Source of the DNA: JACTMZ01 sp044359955
GTDB lineage: Bacteria > Verrucomicrobiota > Verrucomicrobiia > Chthoniobacterales > JACTMZ01
DNA length: 64,000 bases
Assembly (NCBI GenBank): GCA_044359955.1
Contig: JBIKLF010000005.1
Location: 62,001 to 126,000, forward strand
Reading direction: 5' to 3'
The notes under the pieces are model-generated. The model ran no database searches. It was not told the origin of the DNA and worked only from the letters and a program-made list of their open reading frames with translations. Position 1 is the stretch's first letter. Each line of letters starts with the position of its first letter. The position numbers and the translations under genes are program-made. This document shows, in pieces, positions 8,280 to 19,418 of this stretch.

Positions 8280-9123
8280 ATGCCTGAAACCCTCCCGCTC
8301 CTGGAAGTCCTCCGCGCCAGCGAGCGCTACCTCTCCGACCGCGGCGTGGAAAATCCGCGCCTCAATGCCGAGCACCTTCTCGCCCACGCGCTCGGCCTCA
8401 AGCGCATGGAACTTTACCTCCAATTCGATCGCCCGCTGACCGAAACCGAACGCGCCCCGTTGCGCGACACGGTCAAACGCCGCGGCACCCGCGAACCACT
8501 CCAGCATATCCTCGGCACCGCCGAGTTCCACGGACGTACCTTCGGCTGCGATCAACGCGCGCTGATCCCCCGCCCCGAAACCGAGCAACTCGTCGAACTC
8601 GCCCTCGAAATCAGCAAGGCACACCCGGCAGCCAAGATCCTCGACCTCGGCACCGGGAGCGGAGTCATCGCCCTGACCCTGGCCCTCGAACTTCCCACCG
8701 CCGAAATCCACGCCACCGATTTCTGGCTGGACCCCTTGGCCCTTGCCTCGGACAACGCCGCCCGCCACAACCTCGCTGACCGCGTCCGTTTCACCCAAAC
8801 CGACCTTCTCCCGACGGGTGACACCACATTTGACCTGATCGTGGCCAACCTCCCCTACATCCCGACGGCGGAAATCGCCACCCTCTCGGCCGAAGTCCGG
8901 CACGATCCCACCTCCGCGCTCGATGGTGGCGCCGACGGCCTCGACCTCATCCGCCGCCTCATCGAGGCTGCTCCCGCCCGGTTGTCACCCGGCGGCGCCC
9001 TGCTCCTCGAAATCGGCGCCGGACAGGCAAATGCAGTTAACACCCTACTGACAGCGCTCAAATTTCGGGACATTTCTGTCCGTCCCGATTATGAAAATGT
9101 CCCGCGGTTCGCGGTTGGTTTCC

Positions 9124-9131
<8 letters not shown>
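8280..9131 (+). CDS. prmC: Release factor glutamine methyltransferase (N5-glutamine)
   Basis: The 283-residue protein transfers a methyl group from SAM to the GGQ glutamine of release factors. The N-terminal helical domain (residues 1-75) is followed by the SAM site ILDLGTGSGVIALTLA and the catalytic NLPY at 190-193, a known variant of NPPY. Further PrmC signatures are EPLQHILGTAEFHGRTF and LIPRPETEQLVE. There is no clear ribosome-binding site, because a repeat-derived hairpin and T-tract end two bases before the start. The last eight bases overlap murA, indicating translational coupling. Confidence 0.95.
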
Positions 9132-10383
<1,252 letters not shown>

Positions 10384-10430
10384 ACAGTCAGAGCATGCGT
10401 TGCAACCATGACCACTCATGCATCTCCGCA

Positions 10431-10496
10431 GGTAGGGACGAGCGGCCCGCTCGTCCGCCTCGTTTCATACGGGCCCGCGAGCCGCGGGCCCCTACC
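10431..10496. repeat. Paired tagged hairpins (REPIN-like) before kamA
   Basis: A 66-bp element: GGTAGGG plus hairpin ACGAGCG-GCC-CGCTCGT on the left, a 14-base spacer, and hairpin GCCCGCG-AGC-CGCGGGC closed by CCCTACC on the right (right half read on the plus strand). Its first 26 bases are identical to the copy inside the RlmI-like gene at 12663. Confidence 0.85.
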
Positions 10497-10505
10497 TTGA
10501 CCGCC

Positions 10506-11681
<1,176 letters not shown>

Positions 11682-11710
11682 AGACAATGCCCGAACCCCT
11701 CATTCCCCCG

Positions 11711-11744
11711 GGTAGGGCGCGGCGTCCCCGACGCGCCGGGAACC
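11711..11744. repeat. Tagged hairpin after kamA
   Basis: GGTAGGG followed by a GGCGTC-CCC-GACGC hairpin, ending near GGGAACC; a possible mate tag (GGTTCTACC) lies at 11778-11786. The same body occurs in degenerate form between cinA and clpB. Confidence 0.65.
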
Positions 11745-11802
11745 TTCCCATCAAACGACACGACCATCCGAAGACCGGGTTCTACCGGAAAATGCCAAGC
11801 CA

Positions 11803-11862
11803 AGTGCCATGGGCATCCTGCCCATGACGACCGGACATCATCGGCAAGATGCCGGTGCCACC
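11803..11862. repeat. GTGCCA-tagged double hairpin before the RlmI-like gene
   Basis: Two inverted hairpins, ATGGGCA-TCC-TGCCCAT and CATC-GGCAAGATGCC-like, are bracketed by AGTGCCA and TGCCACC. It matches the style of the element after nadC (42268-42325). Confidence 0.65.
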
Positions 11863-11873
11863 CCCTAAACCCC

Positions 11874-13115
11874 ATGGCCACAATCATCATCCGCCCCCGC
11901 GCCCGCCTTTTCCACGGACACGACTGGGTCCACGACAACGAAGTCCTCAAGGTCACCGGCCAACCCGCAGACGGCGCCGTTGTCGGCCTGAAAGACCAGC
12001 GCGACCGCTTCCTCGGCAGCGCCATCTACAACAGCCGCTCGAAAATCCCGGCCCGCCGCTTCTCGCGCCAACGCCAAGACCTCGATCCTGACTTCTTCCG
12101 CCGCCGCCTTACCATGGCGAGCGAATACCGCGACAAACTCGGACTCGACCCCCGCGCCCGCCGCGAGGTCTGGAGCGAAAGCGACGGACTCCCCGGACTC
12201 ATCCTCGACCGCTACGGCGACTGCGTTGTCCTGCAAACCCTGACCCTCGCCATGGACCAGCGCAAAGACCTCATCGCCGACGCCGTCGAAGAAATTCTCA
12301 AGCCCGCTTGCCTCATCGAACGCAACGACGCCCCCGTCCGCCAAGCCGAAGGACTCGAACTCCACGTCGGCATCCTCCGTGGCGCCGCCCCCGCCCCCTT
12401 CGAAGTCACCCTGGCCGGCGTGAAGTTCGGCCTCGACCTCCCCGGCGGACAAAAAACCGGCCTCTACCTCGACCAAGCCGACAACTACGCCCTCGTCGCG
12501 CAACATGCGAAAGGCCAGCGCGTCCTCGACTGCTTCAGCAACCAAGGCGGCTTCGCCTTGGCCTGCGCCCTGGCCGGCGCCAGCGAAGTGATCGCCCTCG
12601 ACATCTCCGCCGACGCCTGCGCCGCCATCGAGTCCAACGCCCGACGCAACAATCTTTCCGTAGGTAGGGACGAGCGGCCCGCTCGTCCTCTCGAAAACAA
12701 CACGGACGGTCGCCACGACGACCGTCCCTACCTCCATGTTGTCGAAACCAACGTCTTCGACTGGCTCAAAGCCGCCGTGGCCCGCGGCGACAGCTACGAC
12801 CTTATCATCCTCGACCCCCCCAGCTTCACCCGCGACCGCGCCCGCTTGAACGACGCCCTCCGCGGTTACAAGGAAATCCACCTCCGTGCGGCCCAACTCC
12901 TCAACAACGGCGGCCTGCTCGCCACCTTCTGCTGCTCCCACCACGTCAGTGACGCCATGTTCCTCGACGTCATCCGCGACGCCATGATCGACGCCAAGAA
13001 AACCGCCCGCCTCCGCGCCACCTACACCCAACGGGCCGACCACCCGGTCATCCTCGGCCTCCCCGAGTCCGCCTACCTCAAGGGTCATCTCCTCGAAATG
13101 GCTCCGGGGCGCTGA
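11874..13115 (+). CDS. RlmI-like class I SAM-dependent rRNA (cytosine-C5) methyltransferase carrying an in-frame repeat insertion
   Basis: The 413-residue protein has an N-terminal PUA-like domain (RARLFHGHDWVHDNEV), a linker and a Rossmann methyltransferase: QKTGLYLDQADN, VLDCFSNQGGFALACALAGA, LDISADACAAIESNARR and the catalytic-region motif LDPPSFTRDRARL with the downstream Cys pair FCCSHHV. This is the RlmI/YccW arrangement, which methylates 23S rRNA in E. coli; the rRNA position here is unknown. Residues about 264-287 are encoded by a 70-bp palindromic repeat and have no counterpart in the family. The insertion separates SNARRNNLS from VVETNVFDWL, a surface-loop position, so the enzyme may still fold. 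Confidence 0.88.
   Translation: MATIIIRPRARLFHGHDWVHDNEVLKVTGQPADGAVVGLKDQRDRFLGSAIYNSRSKIPARRFSRQRQDLDPDFFRRRLTMASEYRDKLGLDPRARREVWSESDGLPGLILDRYGDCVVLQTLTLAMDQRKDLIADAVEEILKPACLIERNDAPVRQAEGLELHVGILRGAAPAPFEVTLAGVKFGLDLPGGQKTGLYLDQADNYALVAQHAKGQRVLDCFSNQGGFALACALAGASEVIALDISADACAAIESNARRNNLSVGRDERPARPLENNTDGRHDDRPYLHVVETNVFDWLKAAVARGDSYDLIILDPPSFTRDRARLNDALRGYKEIHLRAAQLLNNGGLLATFCCSHHVSDAMFLDVIRDAMIDAKKTARLRATYTQRADHPVILGLPESAYLKGHLLEMAPGR
12663..12732. repeat. REPIN-like repeat inserted within the coding sequence
   Basis: A 70-bp element begins GGTAGGGACGAGCGG and ends CGACCGTCCCTACC, with two internal hairpins (ACGAGCG/CGCTCGT and GACGGTCG/CGACCGTC). It is read through as GRDERPARPLENNTDGRH and DDRPY. 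Its first 26 bases equal those of the intergenic copy at 10431. Confidence 0.9.
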
Positions 13116-13174
13116 CCAATTTTTTCTCGCCACCTCGGGCGCGAAAAATCTACCTTGCGGTCGGAGACCAACCC

Positions 13175-13792
13175 ATGGCCGAACACCGATCAACCCGCGA
13201 CGATTTCCTCGACCTCGACGAGGACAAAACAACCACCGCCTCTTCGGTCGAACAACTCGACGACCAGGTGGCCCAAGCACAGGACCGCCTGCAGGCCCTC
13301 AAACGACAGGCCGAACAACTCGAGCGCGAAAAAGCAAAACTCGAAGAACTGAGCCGCCGTCAGGATCAGTTCGACCGGGGGCGCTCCGAGATGGTCGACA
13401 AATTCACGTCATCCCTCGTGCACGTCCAACGGGAGACGGACCAGACGCTGAAGCGTCTCGAAATCTTGAAAAATGTGCAGGAAAGTTTCACCACCTACCT
13501 GCACGAGCTGGAAGCGATCAATCCGAAGGACTGGGCATCGGCCGAATTGAACAAGGAACTCTCCCAAGCGCTCGGCGCGGTGGAGGATGCGCGTTCGGTT
13601 TATACCAAGGCCCAGGCGCAGGTCGGGGCGGACGAAGACATCTCCGCCGCCAGCCCCTTTGAAGGCGGCGAAGGCGGTGGGCACAGCTTCGGTTATTGGC
13701 TGATGGCCGGCTTCGCCTTCACTTTGCCGCTGTTTGCTCTCGGCTTGCTCGGCTTGCTCCTGTGGTTCATCCAACTCGGCTCGGCGAACTGA
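13175..13792 (+). CDS. Coiled-coil protein with C-terminal membrane anchor, function unknown
   Basis: I do not recognise this 205-residue protein. Residues about 25-70 form a heptad-rich coiled coil (QAQDRLQALKRQAEQLEREK and onward), and a second helical region follows at 80-130. After an acidic, Gly-rich linker (FEGGEGGGHS) a single hydrophobic helix near residues 172-200 (WLMAGFAFTLPLFALGLLGL) lies close to the C-terminus. This tail-anchored layout would expose the coiled coil to the cytoplasm. It is followed seven bases later by another small single-pass protein in the same direction, so the two probably form an operon and may interact. Confidence 0.75.
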   Translation: MAEHRSTRDDFLDLDEDKTTTASSVEQLDDQVAQAQDRLQALKRQAEQLEREKAKLEELSRRQDQFDRGRSEMVDKFTSSLVHVQRETDQTLKRLEILKNVQESFTTYLHELEAINPKDWASAELNKELSQALGAVEDARSVYTKAQAQVGADEDISAASPFEGGEGGGHSFGYWLMAGFAFTLPLFALGLLGLLLWFIQLGSAN

Positions 13793-13799
13793 CGCACCC

Positions 13800-14153
13800 A
13801 TGGCGCGCCGTCCCTCGAACCCGCTATCCGAGCAAGCCCAACTCTTGCAGGAGCAATACGAGCAAACCCTGCGCGAACTGGCTGATGCCGAGAAAGCCCT
13901 GCGCCGGAAGCCGAAGGCAGCGGCCCCGGCCAAGCCCGCACCAGAACGCAAGGTGCGCCTCAACAACATGCCCGCCGCAATCAGCCTGCCCCGTCCGCAG
14001 GAGCACACTTTCCGGGGCGGCGCATCGCGGGCCCCGCGGCGCAACACCCGCCGCCGTAAGACCGATGCACGTCTGGCCCAGATCAAATTCCTCCTCCTCT
14101 GCCTGCTCCTCGCCGGTTTGGTTATCTTCGTCTGGAAGCATTTGCCGGGCTGA
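13800..14153 (+). CDS. Small basic protein with C-terminal transmembrane helix, function unknown
   Basis: The 117-residue protein starts MARRPSNPLSEQAQLL and contains an N-terminal helix, an Ala/Pro/Lys-rich linker, an Arg-rich stretch (RRNTRRRKTDARLAQIK) and a hydrophobic helix at the end (FLLLCLLLAGLVIFVWKHL). Its layout mirrors that of the upstream neighbour: soluble N-terminal part and a C-terminal anchor. The basic stretch next to the helix suggests that the N-terminus stays cytoplasmic. I know no family for it. The reading frame also opens further upstream inside the neighbouring gene, but the ATG at 13800 is the sensible start. Confidence 0.7.
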   Translation: MARRPSNPLSEQAQLLQEQYEQTLRELADAEKALRRKPKAAAPAKPAPERKVRLNNMPAAISLPRPQEHTFRGGASRAPRRNTRRRKTDARLAQIKFLLLCLLLAGLVIFVWKHLPG

Positions 14154-14168
14154 CCGGAATTTTCCCCC

Positions 14169-14202
14169 GGTAGGGCCCGCTGGACCGGCGGACCGCCCGA
14201 CC
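14169..14202. repeat. Single tagged hairpin between convergent genes
   Basis: GGTAGGG followed by CCCGCTGG and an imperfect return arm (GGCGGACC). It resembles the half-element before prmC and lies between the small membrane protein and the convergent amylase. Confidence 0.55.
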
Positions 14203-14251
14203 AAGCCAGCCGCCTCAACCCGCGCGAGCAAACTGCCTGCCGGGTTTGGCA

Positions 14252-16744
14252 TCACTCTTCCTTCGCGACAAACAAAGCCGATTTCATCGGCTCCAGTTTG
14301 AAGGCAGCGCGACCATCTTTCACTTCGATCACCTGCCCCGAGAGCGCGTCTTCGTAAGAGCCGTCCGGCATTTCCGGCCCGGGCTCAAGAACGAATTCCG
14401 TGAGGTTCTCCCCCCGGTTCCACACCGCCAGCACCGTGTCTCCAAGGTGCGCGCGCACAAAGGCATAGCGGTCGCCCTCGGCGACCAGCGCCCGGCGGCT
14501 TCCGTAGCGCAGGGCCGGATGCTGATGACGCACCGCCGCCGCTTTGCTGAAGTGCTCGCGCACGGAATTCTCCTCAGCGGACAACTTGCCGTCCCACGGC
14601 ATCATCCGGCGGTTATCCGGATCGCCCGCGCCACTCATGCCGATCTCGTCGCCGTAGTAGATCATCGGCACGCCGTCGACCGATAAGACAAACGTCAGGC
14701 CGAGTTGGAGTTTCTCGTACGCCACCGGGTTGTCGACCTGTGGCGGGAACTTCCAACCGACCTCTTCTTCGTCGGGTTCCTCGGGGTGCGGCAGGTCGCC
14801 ATCGGCGTAGGCCATGAAGCGGGCCTTGTCGTGGTTGCCGAGCAGCGGAGACATCAGCGTCTCCTTGCCGTAGATGCTCTCGGAAGCGGACAGCGAGCGC
14901 TCCAGCTCGTCCATTCCCGACTTCTGCTGGGCGAAGACGTCGATGATCGTGTCATAGAGCGGGAAATCAAACTGCCCGTCCAGCATGTTGGGTCCGACAA
15001 AGCTCATGATCCCCTCGCGATCCATGAGGGTATCGCCGACATTGTAGAGCGGTATTTTCCGGCCGGGATCGACCGCGGTGCGCAGGGCGGTTCGGTAGCG
15101 CCACCAGAACGAGCGGTTGATATGCTTCGCGGCGTCGAGACGGTAGCCGTCGAGTTGGAAACGGGTGGCGAAGTCGACGGCATTGCCCATCAGGAATTTC
15201 ACCACCTCCTGATTGTCAAAATCGAAGCCGGGCAACCACTCCTCGAACCATGTGGTGAATTGCTGATCGTCCCCACGGCGCAAGTTTTTCGACCCGTCCG
15301 GCAATTCCAGCGAGCCGAACAGCTCGGGCCGTTCTTTCCAGAGCGGATGGTCGGTGTGGACGTGCTTGAGCACGAGGTCGGCCATGATGAACATTTCATT
15401 GTCGTGCGCCGCGGAAATCATTTCGGTCAGGGCGCTGGCCCCGCCGAAACGCGGCTCGACCTCGGTGTGCGAGACCGGCCAGTAGCCGTGGTAGCCCGTG
15501 TAGAAACGGTAGGGTTCGAGGTTTTCCTGCCAGGCGCCGTCGGGGTTGCGGTTGAGCGGGGCGAGCCAGAGAATATTGACCCCGAGCTTGTCGAAGTAAC
15601 CTTCGTCGATCTTTTTGCGGATACCTTGGAAATCGCCGCCTTGGTAGTTGGCCTGCGGCAGGACCCGCTCGTCGTCGACCGGACGGTCGTTGCTCTCGTC
15701 GCCGTTGGCGAAGCGATCGGTGAAGGCATAGTAGATGATGCCGTCCTGCCACTGGAACGTTTCAGACACCTTGACCGGGGCCCGCGCGGCATTGCTGACG
15801 TTGCCCTTGGCGTCAGCCACCACCACGCGCACCCACGTTCCCTCCGGCCAATCACCGGTGGATACCTGCACGGTGTCTCCCGACAAATCGTACTTCGCAA
15901 TCCGGCTGGTTCCATCGGGCATCTGCGCCACGGCGGAAACTTGGGTGAGGTCCGAGCCACCGGTCACGATGCGGAAAACTGCTTTGCCCTCGCCGGTTTC
16001 GGCGGCGTAGACCACCGGCGGACGCCCCCGGTCGACCACGCCGACCCGTGCCACCGAATTCTCGTGGCCCGTGCCATCACCGAGCTTTTCCGGATTGGCC
16101 GGATCGAGCATCCACTGGCCATCGATGACCAGCCTGTAAGGATGCGCCCCGGGAGGCAGGCGCACGAAAAGTTCGTAAATTCCCTCGTCCGTCGGCGGCA
16201 ACGGGTGCGACTCGGAATTCCAGCCGTTGAACTGCCCGGCCACGTGGACTGTTTTGACGTCCGGCCGGTTCGGACGATAAGTGAAGGTGTAGCCGTCGGC
16301 CGGTTGCACCCCGATCAAGAGCACGCCCTGGAGAAGAGGTTGGCCCGCGCCCCCATCGGCCTCGACCGATCTCGAAGTGTCCTTCCGGCCGATATCACCG
16401 ACTACGGTGCGGCCACGCGCGAAAATCTGGAGAGGAATTTCCACCAACCCGGACGCGTCTTGGCCGATCTGCACCCCCAGCGTGAAGGAGGCCTTGTCGA
16501 AAAGCGCCGTAAAGCGGGCCGAGTCGGGCTCGGGCAAGACCAATTCTTCGTCCAACCCCGGTCGGGCAAAATAAAACCGATGCATGTCGAGCACGAGCTG
16601 CCCGCCCGCCGTAACCGGCTGCATCGGCATCCAGCCGAGAAAACTGCGCAACTGCCCCGGTGCGTTTTCCTGCGCGGAGGCCACGGACGCGACGGCCATG
16701 ACGATCATGGCGGGGAGAAGCCGGAGGGCAGATTTCGTTCTCAT
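14252..16744 (-). CDS. Secreted GH13 alpha-amylase-family protein with CBM48-like domain
   Basis: The 830-residue protein begins with a Sec signal peptide (about residues 1-24, ending SVASA). An unassigned domain (25-155) precedes an E-set/CBM48-like domain (about 163-235: VHVAGQFNGWNSESHPL, YRLVIDGQWMLDP), another beta domain, and the GH13 barrel from about 335 (YYAFTDRFANGD). The nucleophile is Asp537 in LDGYRLDAAKH and the transition-state stabiliser is Asp639 in LLGNHD. The general-acid position reads YNVGDTL, with Asp571 where GH13 enzymes carry Glu (GE). It precedes no obvious terminator and is transcribed downstream of the second amylase (40-bp gap). Maltodextrin hydrolysis outside the cytoplasm is expected, if the Asp substitution permits it. 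Confidence 0.88.
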   Translation of the reverse strand: MRTKSALRLLPAMIVMAVASVASAQENAPGQLRSFLGWMPMQPVTAGGQLVLDMHRFYFARPGLDEELVLPEPDSARFTALFDKASFTLGVQIGQDASGLVEIPLQIFARGRTVVGDIGRKDTSRSVEADGGAGQPLLQGVLLIGVQPADGYTFTYRPNRPDVKTVHVAGQFNGWNSESHPLPPTDEGIYELFVRLPPGAHPYRLVIDGQWMLDPANPEKLGDGTGHENSVARVGVVDRGRPPVVYAAETGEGKAVFRIVTGGSDLTQVSAVAQMPDGTSRIAKYDLSGDTVQVSTGDWPEGTWVRVVVADAKGNVSNAARAPVKVSETFQWQDGIIYYAFTDRFANGDESNDRPVDDERVLPQANYQGGDFQGIRKKIDEGYFDKLGVNILWLAPLNRNPDGAWQENLEPYRFYTGYHGYWPVSHTEVEPRFGGASALTEMISAAHDNEMFIMADLVLKHVHTDHPLWKERPELFGSLELPDGSKNLRRGDDQQFTTWFEEWLPGFDFDNQEVVKFLMGNAVDFATRFQLDGYRLDAAKHINRSFWWRYRTALRTAVDPGRKIPLYNVGDTLMDREGIMSFVGPNMLDGQFDFPLYDTIIDVFAQQKSGMDELERSLSASESIYGKETLMSPLLGNHDKARFMAYADGDLPHPEEPDEEEVGWKFPPQVDNPVAYEKLQLGLTFVLSVDGVPMIYYGDEIGMSGAGDPDNRRMMPWDGKLSAEENSVREHFSKAAAVRHQHPALRYGSRRALVAEGDRYAFVRAHLGDTVLAVWNRGENLTEFVLEPGPEMPDGSYEDALSGQVIEVKDGRAAFKLEPMKSALFVAKEE

Positions 16745-16784
16745 AGGAAGAGTCGAAGGATTCGGTTCGCGCTCAGGGGGCGGA

Positions 16785-19310
16785 CTACTTGATTCCGGCT
16801 TGCAATGCGTAATATGCCGCCGCCATGGGTTGAAGCTCTTTGATCAGCAAACCGGGTTGCTCCATCTGGGCCGGCGTGGACGTGACTTCGGCAACCTCAC
16901 CCGGGACATCCCCGAGGCAATCCCGAGCCACCACGGGCACGGTTGTCGAACCCGCCATCGTGTCCCAGCCGAGAAAACGCATGGCGCGGCGCGGAAAAAT
17001 GATGCGTACATCACGCAGGGTGTCGCGCGGATGCAGGTTGACCACCACCAACATGCGCTGGCCGCTGGCCTGGTCGTAGCGGAGGTAACTGTAGAGCCAG
17101 TGCCCGCTCACGCCACCTTCGGGGCGGCCGTAGGCGGGGTTGGTGAGGTTGTCCGGATTCAACGGATAAAAATCGCCGTCACGGAAGGCCGGTTGGTCGA
17201 CCGCGGAAAGAAGCCGCCGGTAAAAGTCGCGCAGGGATTTCTGCTCGGGGGACAGGCGTCCGCCATCGAACTTCCCGCCATGGACCCATTTCACGAATTC
17301 CGGCATCGACCAATAATCGTAAATGCTGGTGCGCGCGTCATCCCGGCCGAAACCCTCGGCCCCCGCACCCGGTTCGCCGACCTCCTGGCCGTGGTAGAGC
17401 ATGACCGGACCGCGCGAGAGACCGAAAAGCAGGGCGGAAACCGGACGCCCCACATTCATGCCGGACCCGCCCCATTGCGAGGCCGCCGCCAGACGCACCT
17501 CGTCGTGGTTTTCGGCGTAGCGAAGCGCGTTATCGAAGAAGAACTCACCCGGCCGGCCGGCATCAAGGTTGTTGGCCGTGCCCTCGCCGTCGTAGATGTT
17601 TTTCAACGCATCATAGGTGACACCGTCGTAAACCGCATCGAACCCCGCCGCGAGCAACTCGGGCATGACCGCACCTTCCGTGACCGCGATAACCTGGGGG
17701 TCGCCCCCGGGCACGCGGGCCGGATCCGTATCGCAAGCCTCGGCCATCCAATAGACCTCCGGCTGCCGCACGTGCGAGCGTCCGATGAGCCAGCGCCAAA
17801 ACTCAGGCGGCACCATGTGCGCCATATCCGCGCGAAAACCATCGACCCCCAACTCCTGCCAGTAGGCGATGATCTCGTCCATTTTCTTCCAAGTGTCCGG
17901 CACCGCCAGATCCGGCTTCGCTCCATGCGGATACCGTCGCGTGGACTTTTCCGGATCGGTGAAGTCGTAGCCGTAATTGAGTTTGACCGTTTCATACCAG
18001 GTGCTCTGCGAGGGGCTCCAAGTGACCGCGTTGTTGCCGGTGACGCGGCCGAACTCTTTTTCCCCGTCGAACAGACCGTCACCCCCGCCGACGGCCTGCA
18101 CGGTCGGACTGGTGGCACGGCCATCGCCGTCCACCGTCGGCAGACGCAGCGGCGGCCCCTCTCCTGCCACACCCGCTCCGTCCACGAGGTAGTAGAAATT
18201 GTTTTTCGGATCGAAAAACTTCGAGCGGTCGTCCTTGGTGCCGAAGGATAATTCGGGCCGGACCGTCGAGGCATAGCTGCGGGCCACATGATTGGGAACG
18301 AAGTCGATGAGAATTTTGAACCCTTTGGCCTGGGCCCGCGCGATGAGCGCCTTGAACTCCTCGAGCCGCCGCTCCGGATCGTCAGCGTAATCGGGCGAAA
18401 CATCGAAGTAGTCGCGGATGGCATACAGGCTGCCAGCCACGCCCTTGAGCAAATCGGGATCGTCGGCCGGTTCGCCGATGCTTCCATAGTCCGTCGCGGT
18501 GGCTTGCTGGAAGACGCCGGTCACCCAAAGGTGGGTGAAACCCATGGTCTTGAGTTCCGCCAGCGCCGTCTCGTCGAGGTCGCTGAACTTGCCGGTGCCG
18601 TTCTCCTCCATCGTGCCATTCGGCTTGCGCGTCTCGTTTGTGTTGCCAAAGAGTCGCGGCAAAAGTTGGTAAATGCGCACCTTGGGATCGCCCGGTGCCG
18701 TGCGCCCGGTGCGACGGAAACTCGTACCCGCTTTGCCCGTCTCGGCCACCAGGTAGTGACGAATCGTCTGCACCCCGGTCCCCGATGGCGCCGTCGCATC
18801 GATCGCCCCGTAGAGCCGCCCCCAGCCTTCCTCCACCGCGAGGTCTTTGAGGTAAATCGCGATGTCCATGACCGGCCCTCGCCCGGTCAATTTTCCGGGC
18901 ACCCGGAGCAGCACCTGCGCGGGTTCGGATGACACGGTGAAGGCGTCGCCAGCCGCCTCGAGCGGACCCCATTGCGTCTCCTGCCAACGCTGCACATAGT
19001 TTTCTTGGCGATCAACACTTCGGTTGGCGACCAAAAGCAAGTCCGCGGAAAAGGGCAGCCAAACCGCTGATCCGGTTTTCTCCTTGGCCCCGGGCAACAG
19101 CGGGGACCCCGCCCCGGGCTTCGTTCCCAACGCGACAAAAATCGCCTGGTCGGGACGATCCACACCCGCCCCGAGCACCAGGATGTCCCAACCGCTCGCC
19201 GTCTTGGTGATGCGGTAACGCACCTCGTCCGCGCCGGCCGCATCGTAGCGACCACCCTCGGCCAAAGCCGGACCGGAAAGGAAAATCAGGGCACATAAAA
19301 CGCGAAGCAT
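16785..19310 (-). CDS. Secreted GH13 alpha-amylase-family glycoside hydrolase
   Basis: The 841-residue protein has a signal peptide (residues 1-17, ending GPALA). An N-terminal beta-rich region to about residue 200 is followed by a GH13 barrel starting VRIYQLLPRLFGNT. All three catalytic acids are present: Asp495 (GVDGFRADMAHM), Glu524 (WMAEACD) and Asp603 (ENHDE). FVPNHVARS is conserved region I. It is the first gene of a two-gene amylase unit and is divergent from a MalG-like permease. Degradation of starch or a related alpha-glucan in the periplasm or outside the cell is the likely role. The exact GH13 subfamily cannot be called by eye. Confidence 0.9.
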   Translation of the reverse strand: MLRVLCALIFLSGPALAEGGRYDAAGADEVRYRITKTASGWDILVLGAGVDRPDQAIFVALGTKPGAGSPLLPGAKEKTGSAVWLPFSADLLLVANRSVDRQENYVQRWQETQWGPLEAAGDAFTVSSEPAQVLLRVPGKLTGRGPVMDIAIYLKDLAVEEGWGRLYGAIDATAPSGTGVQTIRHYLVAETGKAGTSFRRTGRTAPGDPKVRIYQLLPRLFGNTNETRKPNGTMEENGTGKFSDLDETALAELKTMGFTHLWVTGVFQQATATDYGSIGEPADDPDLLKGVAGSLYAIRDYFDVSPDYADDPERRLEEFKALIARAQAKGFKILIDFVPNHVARSYASTVRPELSFGTKDDRSKFFDPKNNFYYLVDGAGVAGEGPPLRLPTVDGDGRATSPTVQAVGGGDGLFDGEKEFGRVTGNNAVTWSPSQSTWYETVKLNYGYDFTDPEKSTRRYPHGAKPDLAVPDTWKKMDEIIAYWQELGVDGFRADMAHMVPPEFWRWLIGRSHVRQPEVYWMAEACDTDPARVPGGDPQVIAVTEGAVMPELLAAGFDAVYDGVTYDALKNIYDGEGTANNLDAGRPGEFFFDNALRYAENHDEVRLAAASQWGGSGMNVGRPVSALLFGLSRGPVMLYHGQEVGEPGAGAEGFGRDDARTSIYDYWSMPEFVKWVHGGKFDGGRLSPEQKSLRDFYRRLLSAVDQPAFRDGDFYPLNPDNLTNPAYGRPEGGVSGHWLYSYLRYDQASGQRMLVVVNLHPRDTLRDVRIIFPRRAMRFLGWDTMAGSTTVPVVARDCLGDVPGEVAEVTSTPAQMEQPGLLIKELQPMAAAYYALQAGIK

Positions 19311-19418
19311 AAAAGCAACACATCTGAAACGTGTGTCCCAGCCGTGTCAAGGAACCGCCCCCGCCGTGAGCATCTGTCCTTGCACCACGCGGCATCATGT
19401 CCTCTCCTCGAGGGCGTG

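Noticed and set aside
14705..16792. 695-codon open frame on the plus strand opposite the first GH13 gene
   Set aside because: It is antisense to a clear GH13 protein with a signal peptide and conserved motifs; its translation is rich in Arg, Val and His with no recognisable domain. High GC content produces long antisense frames throughout the window.
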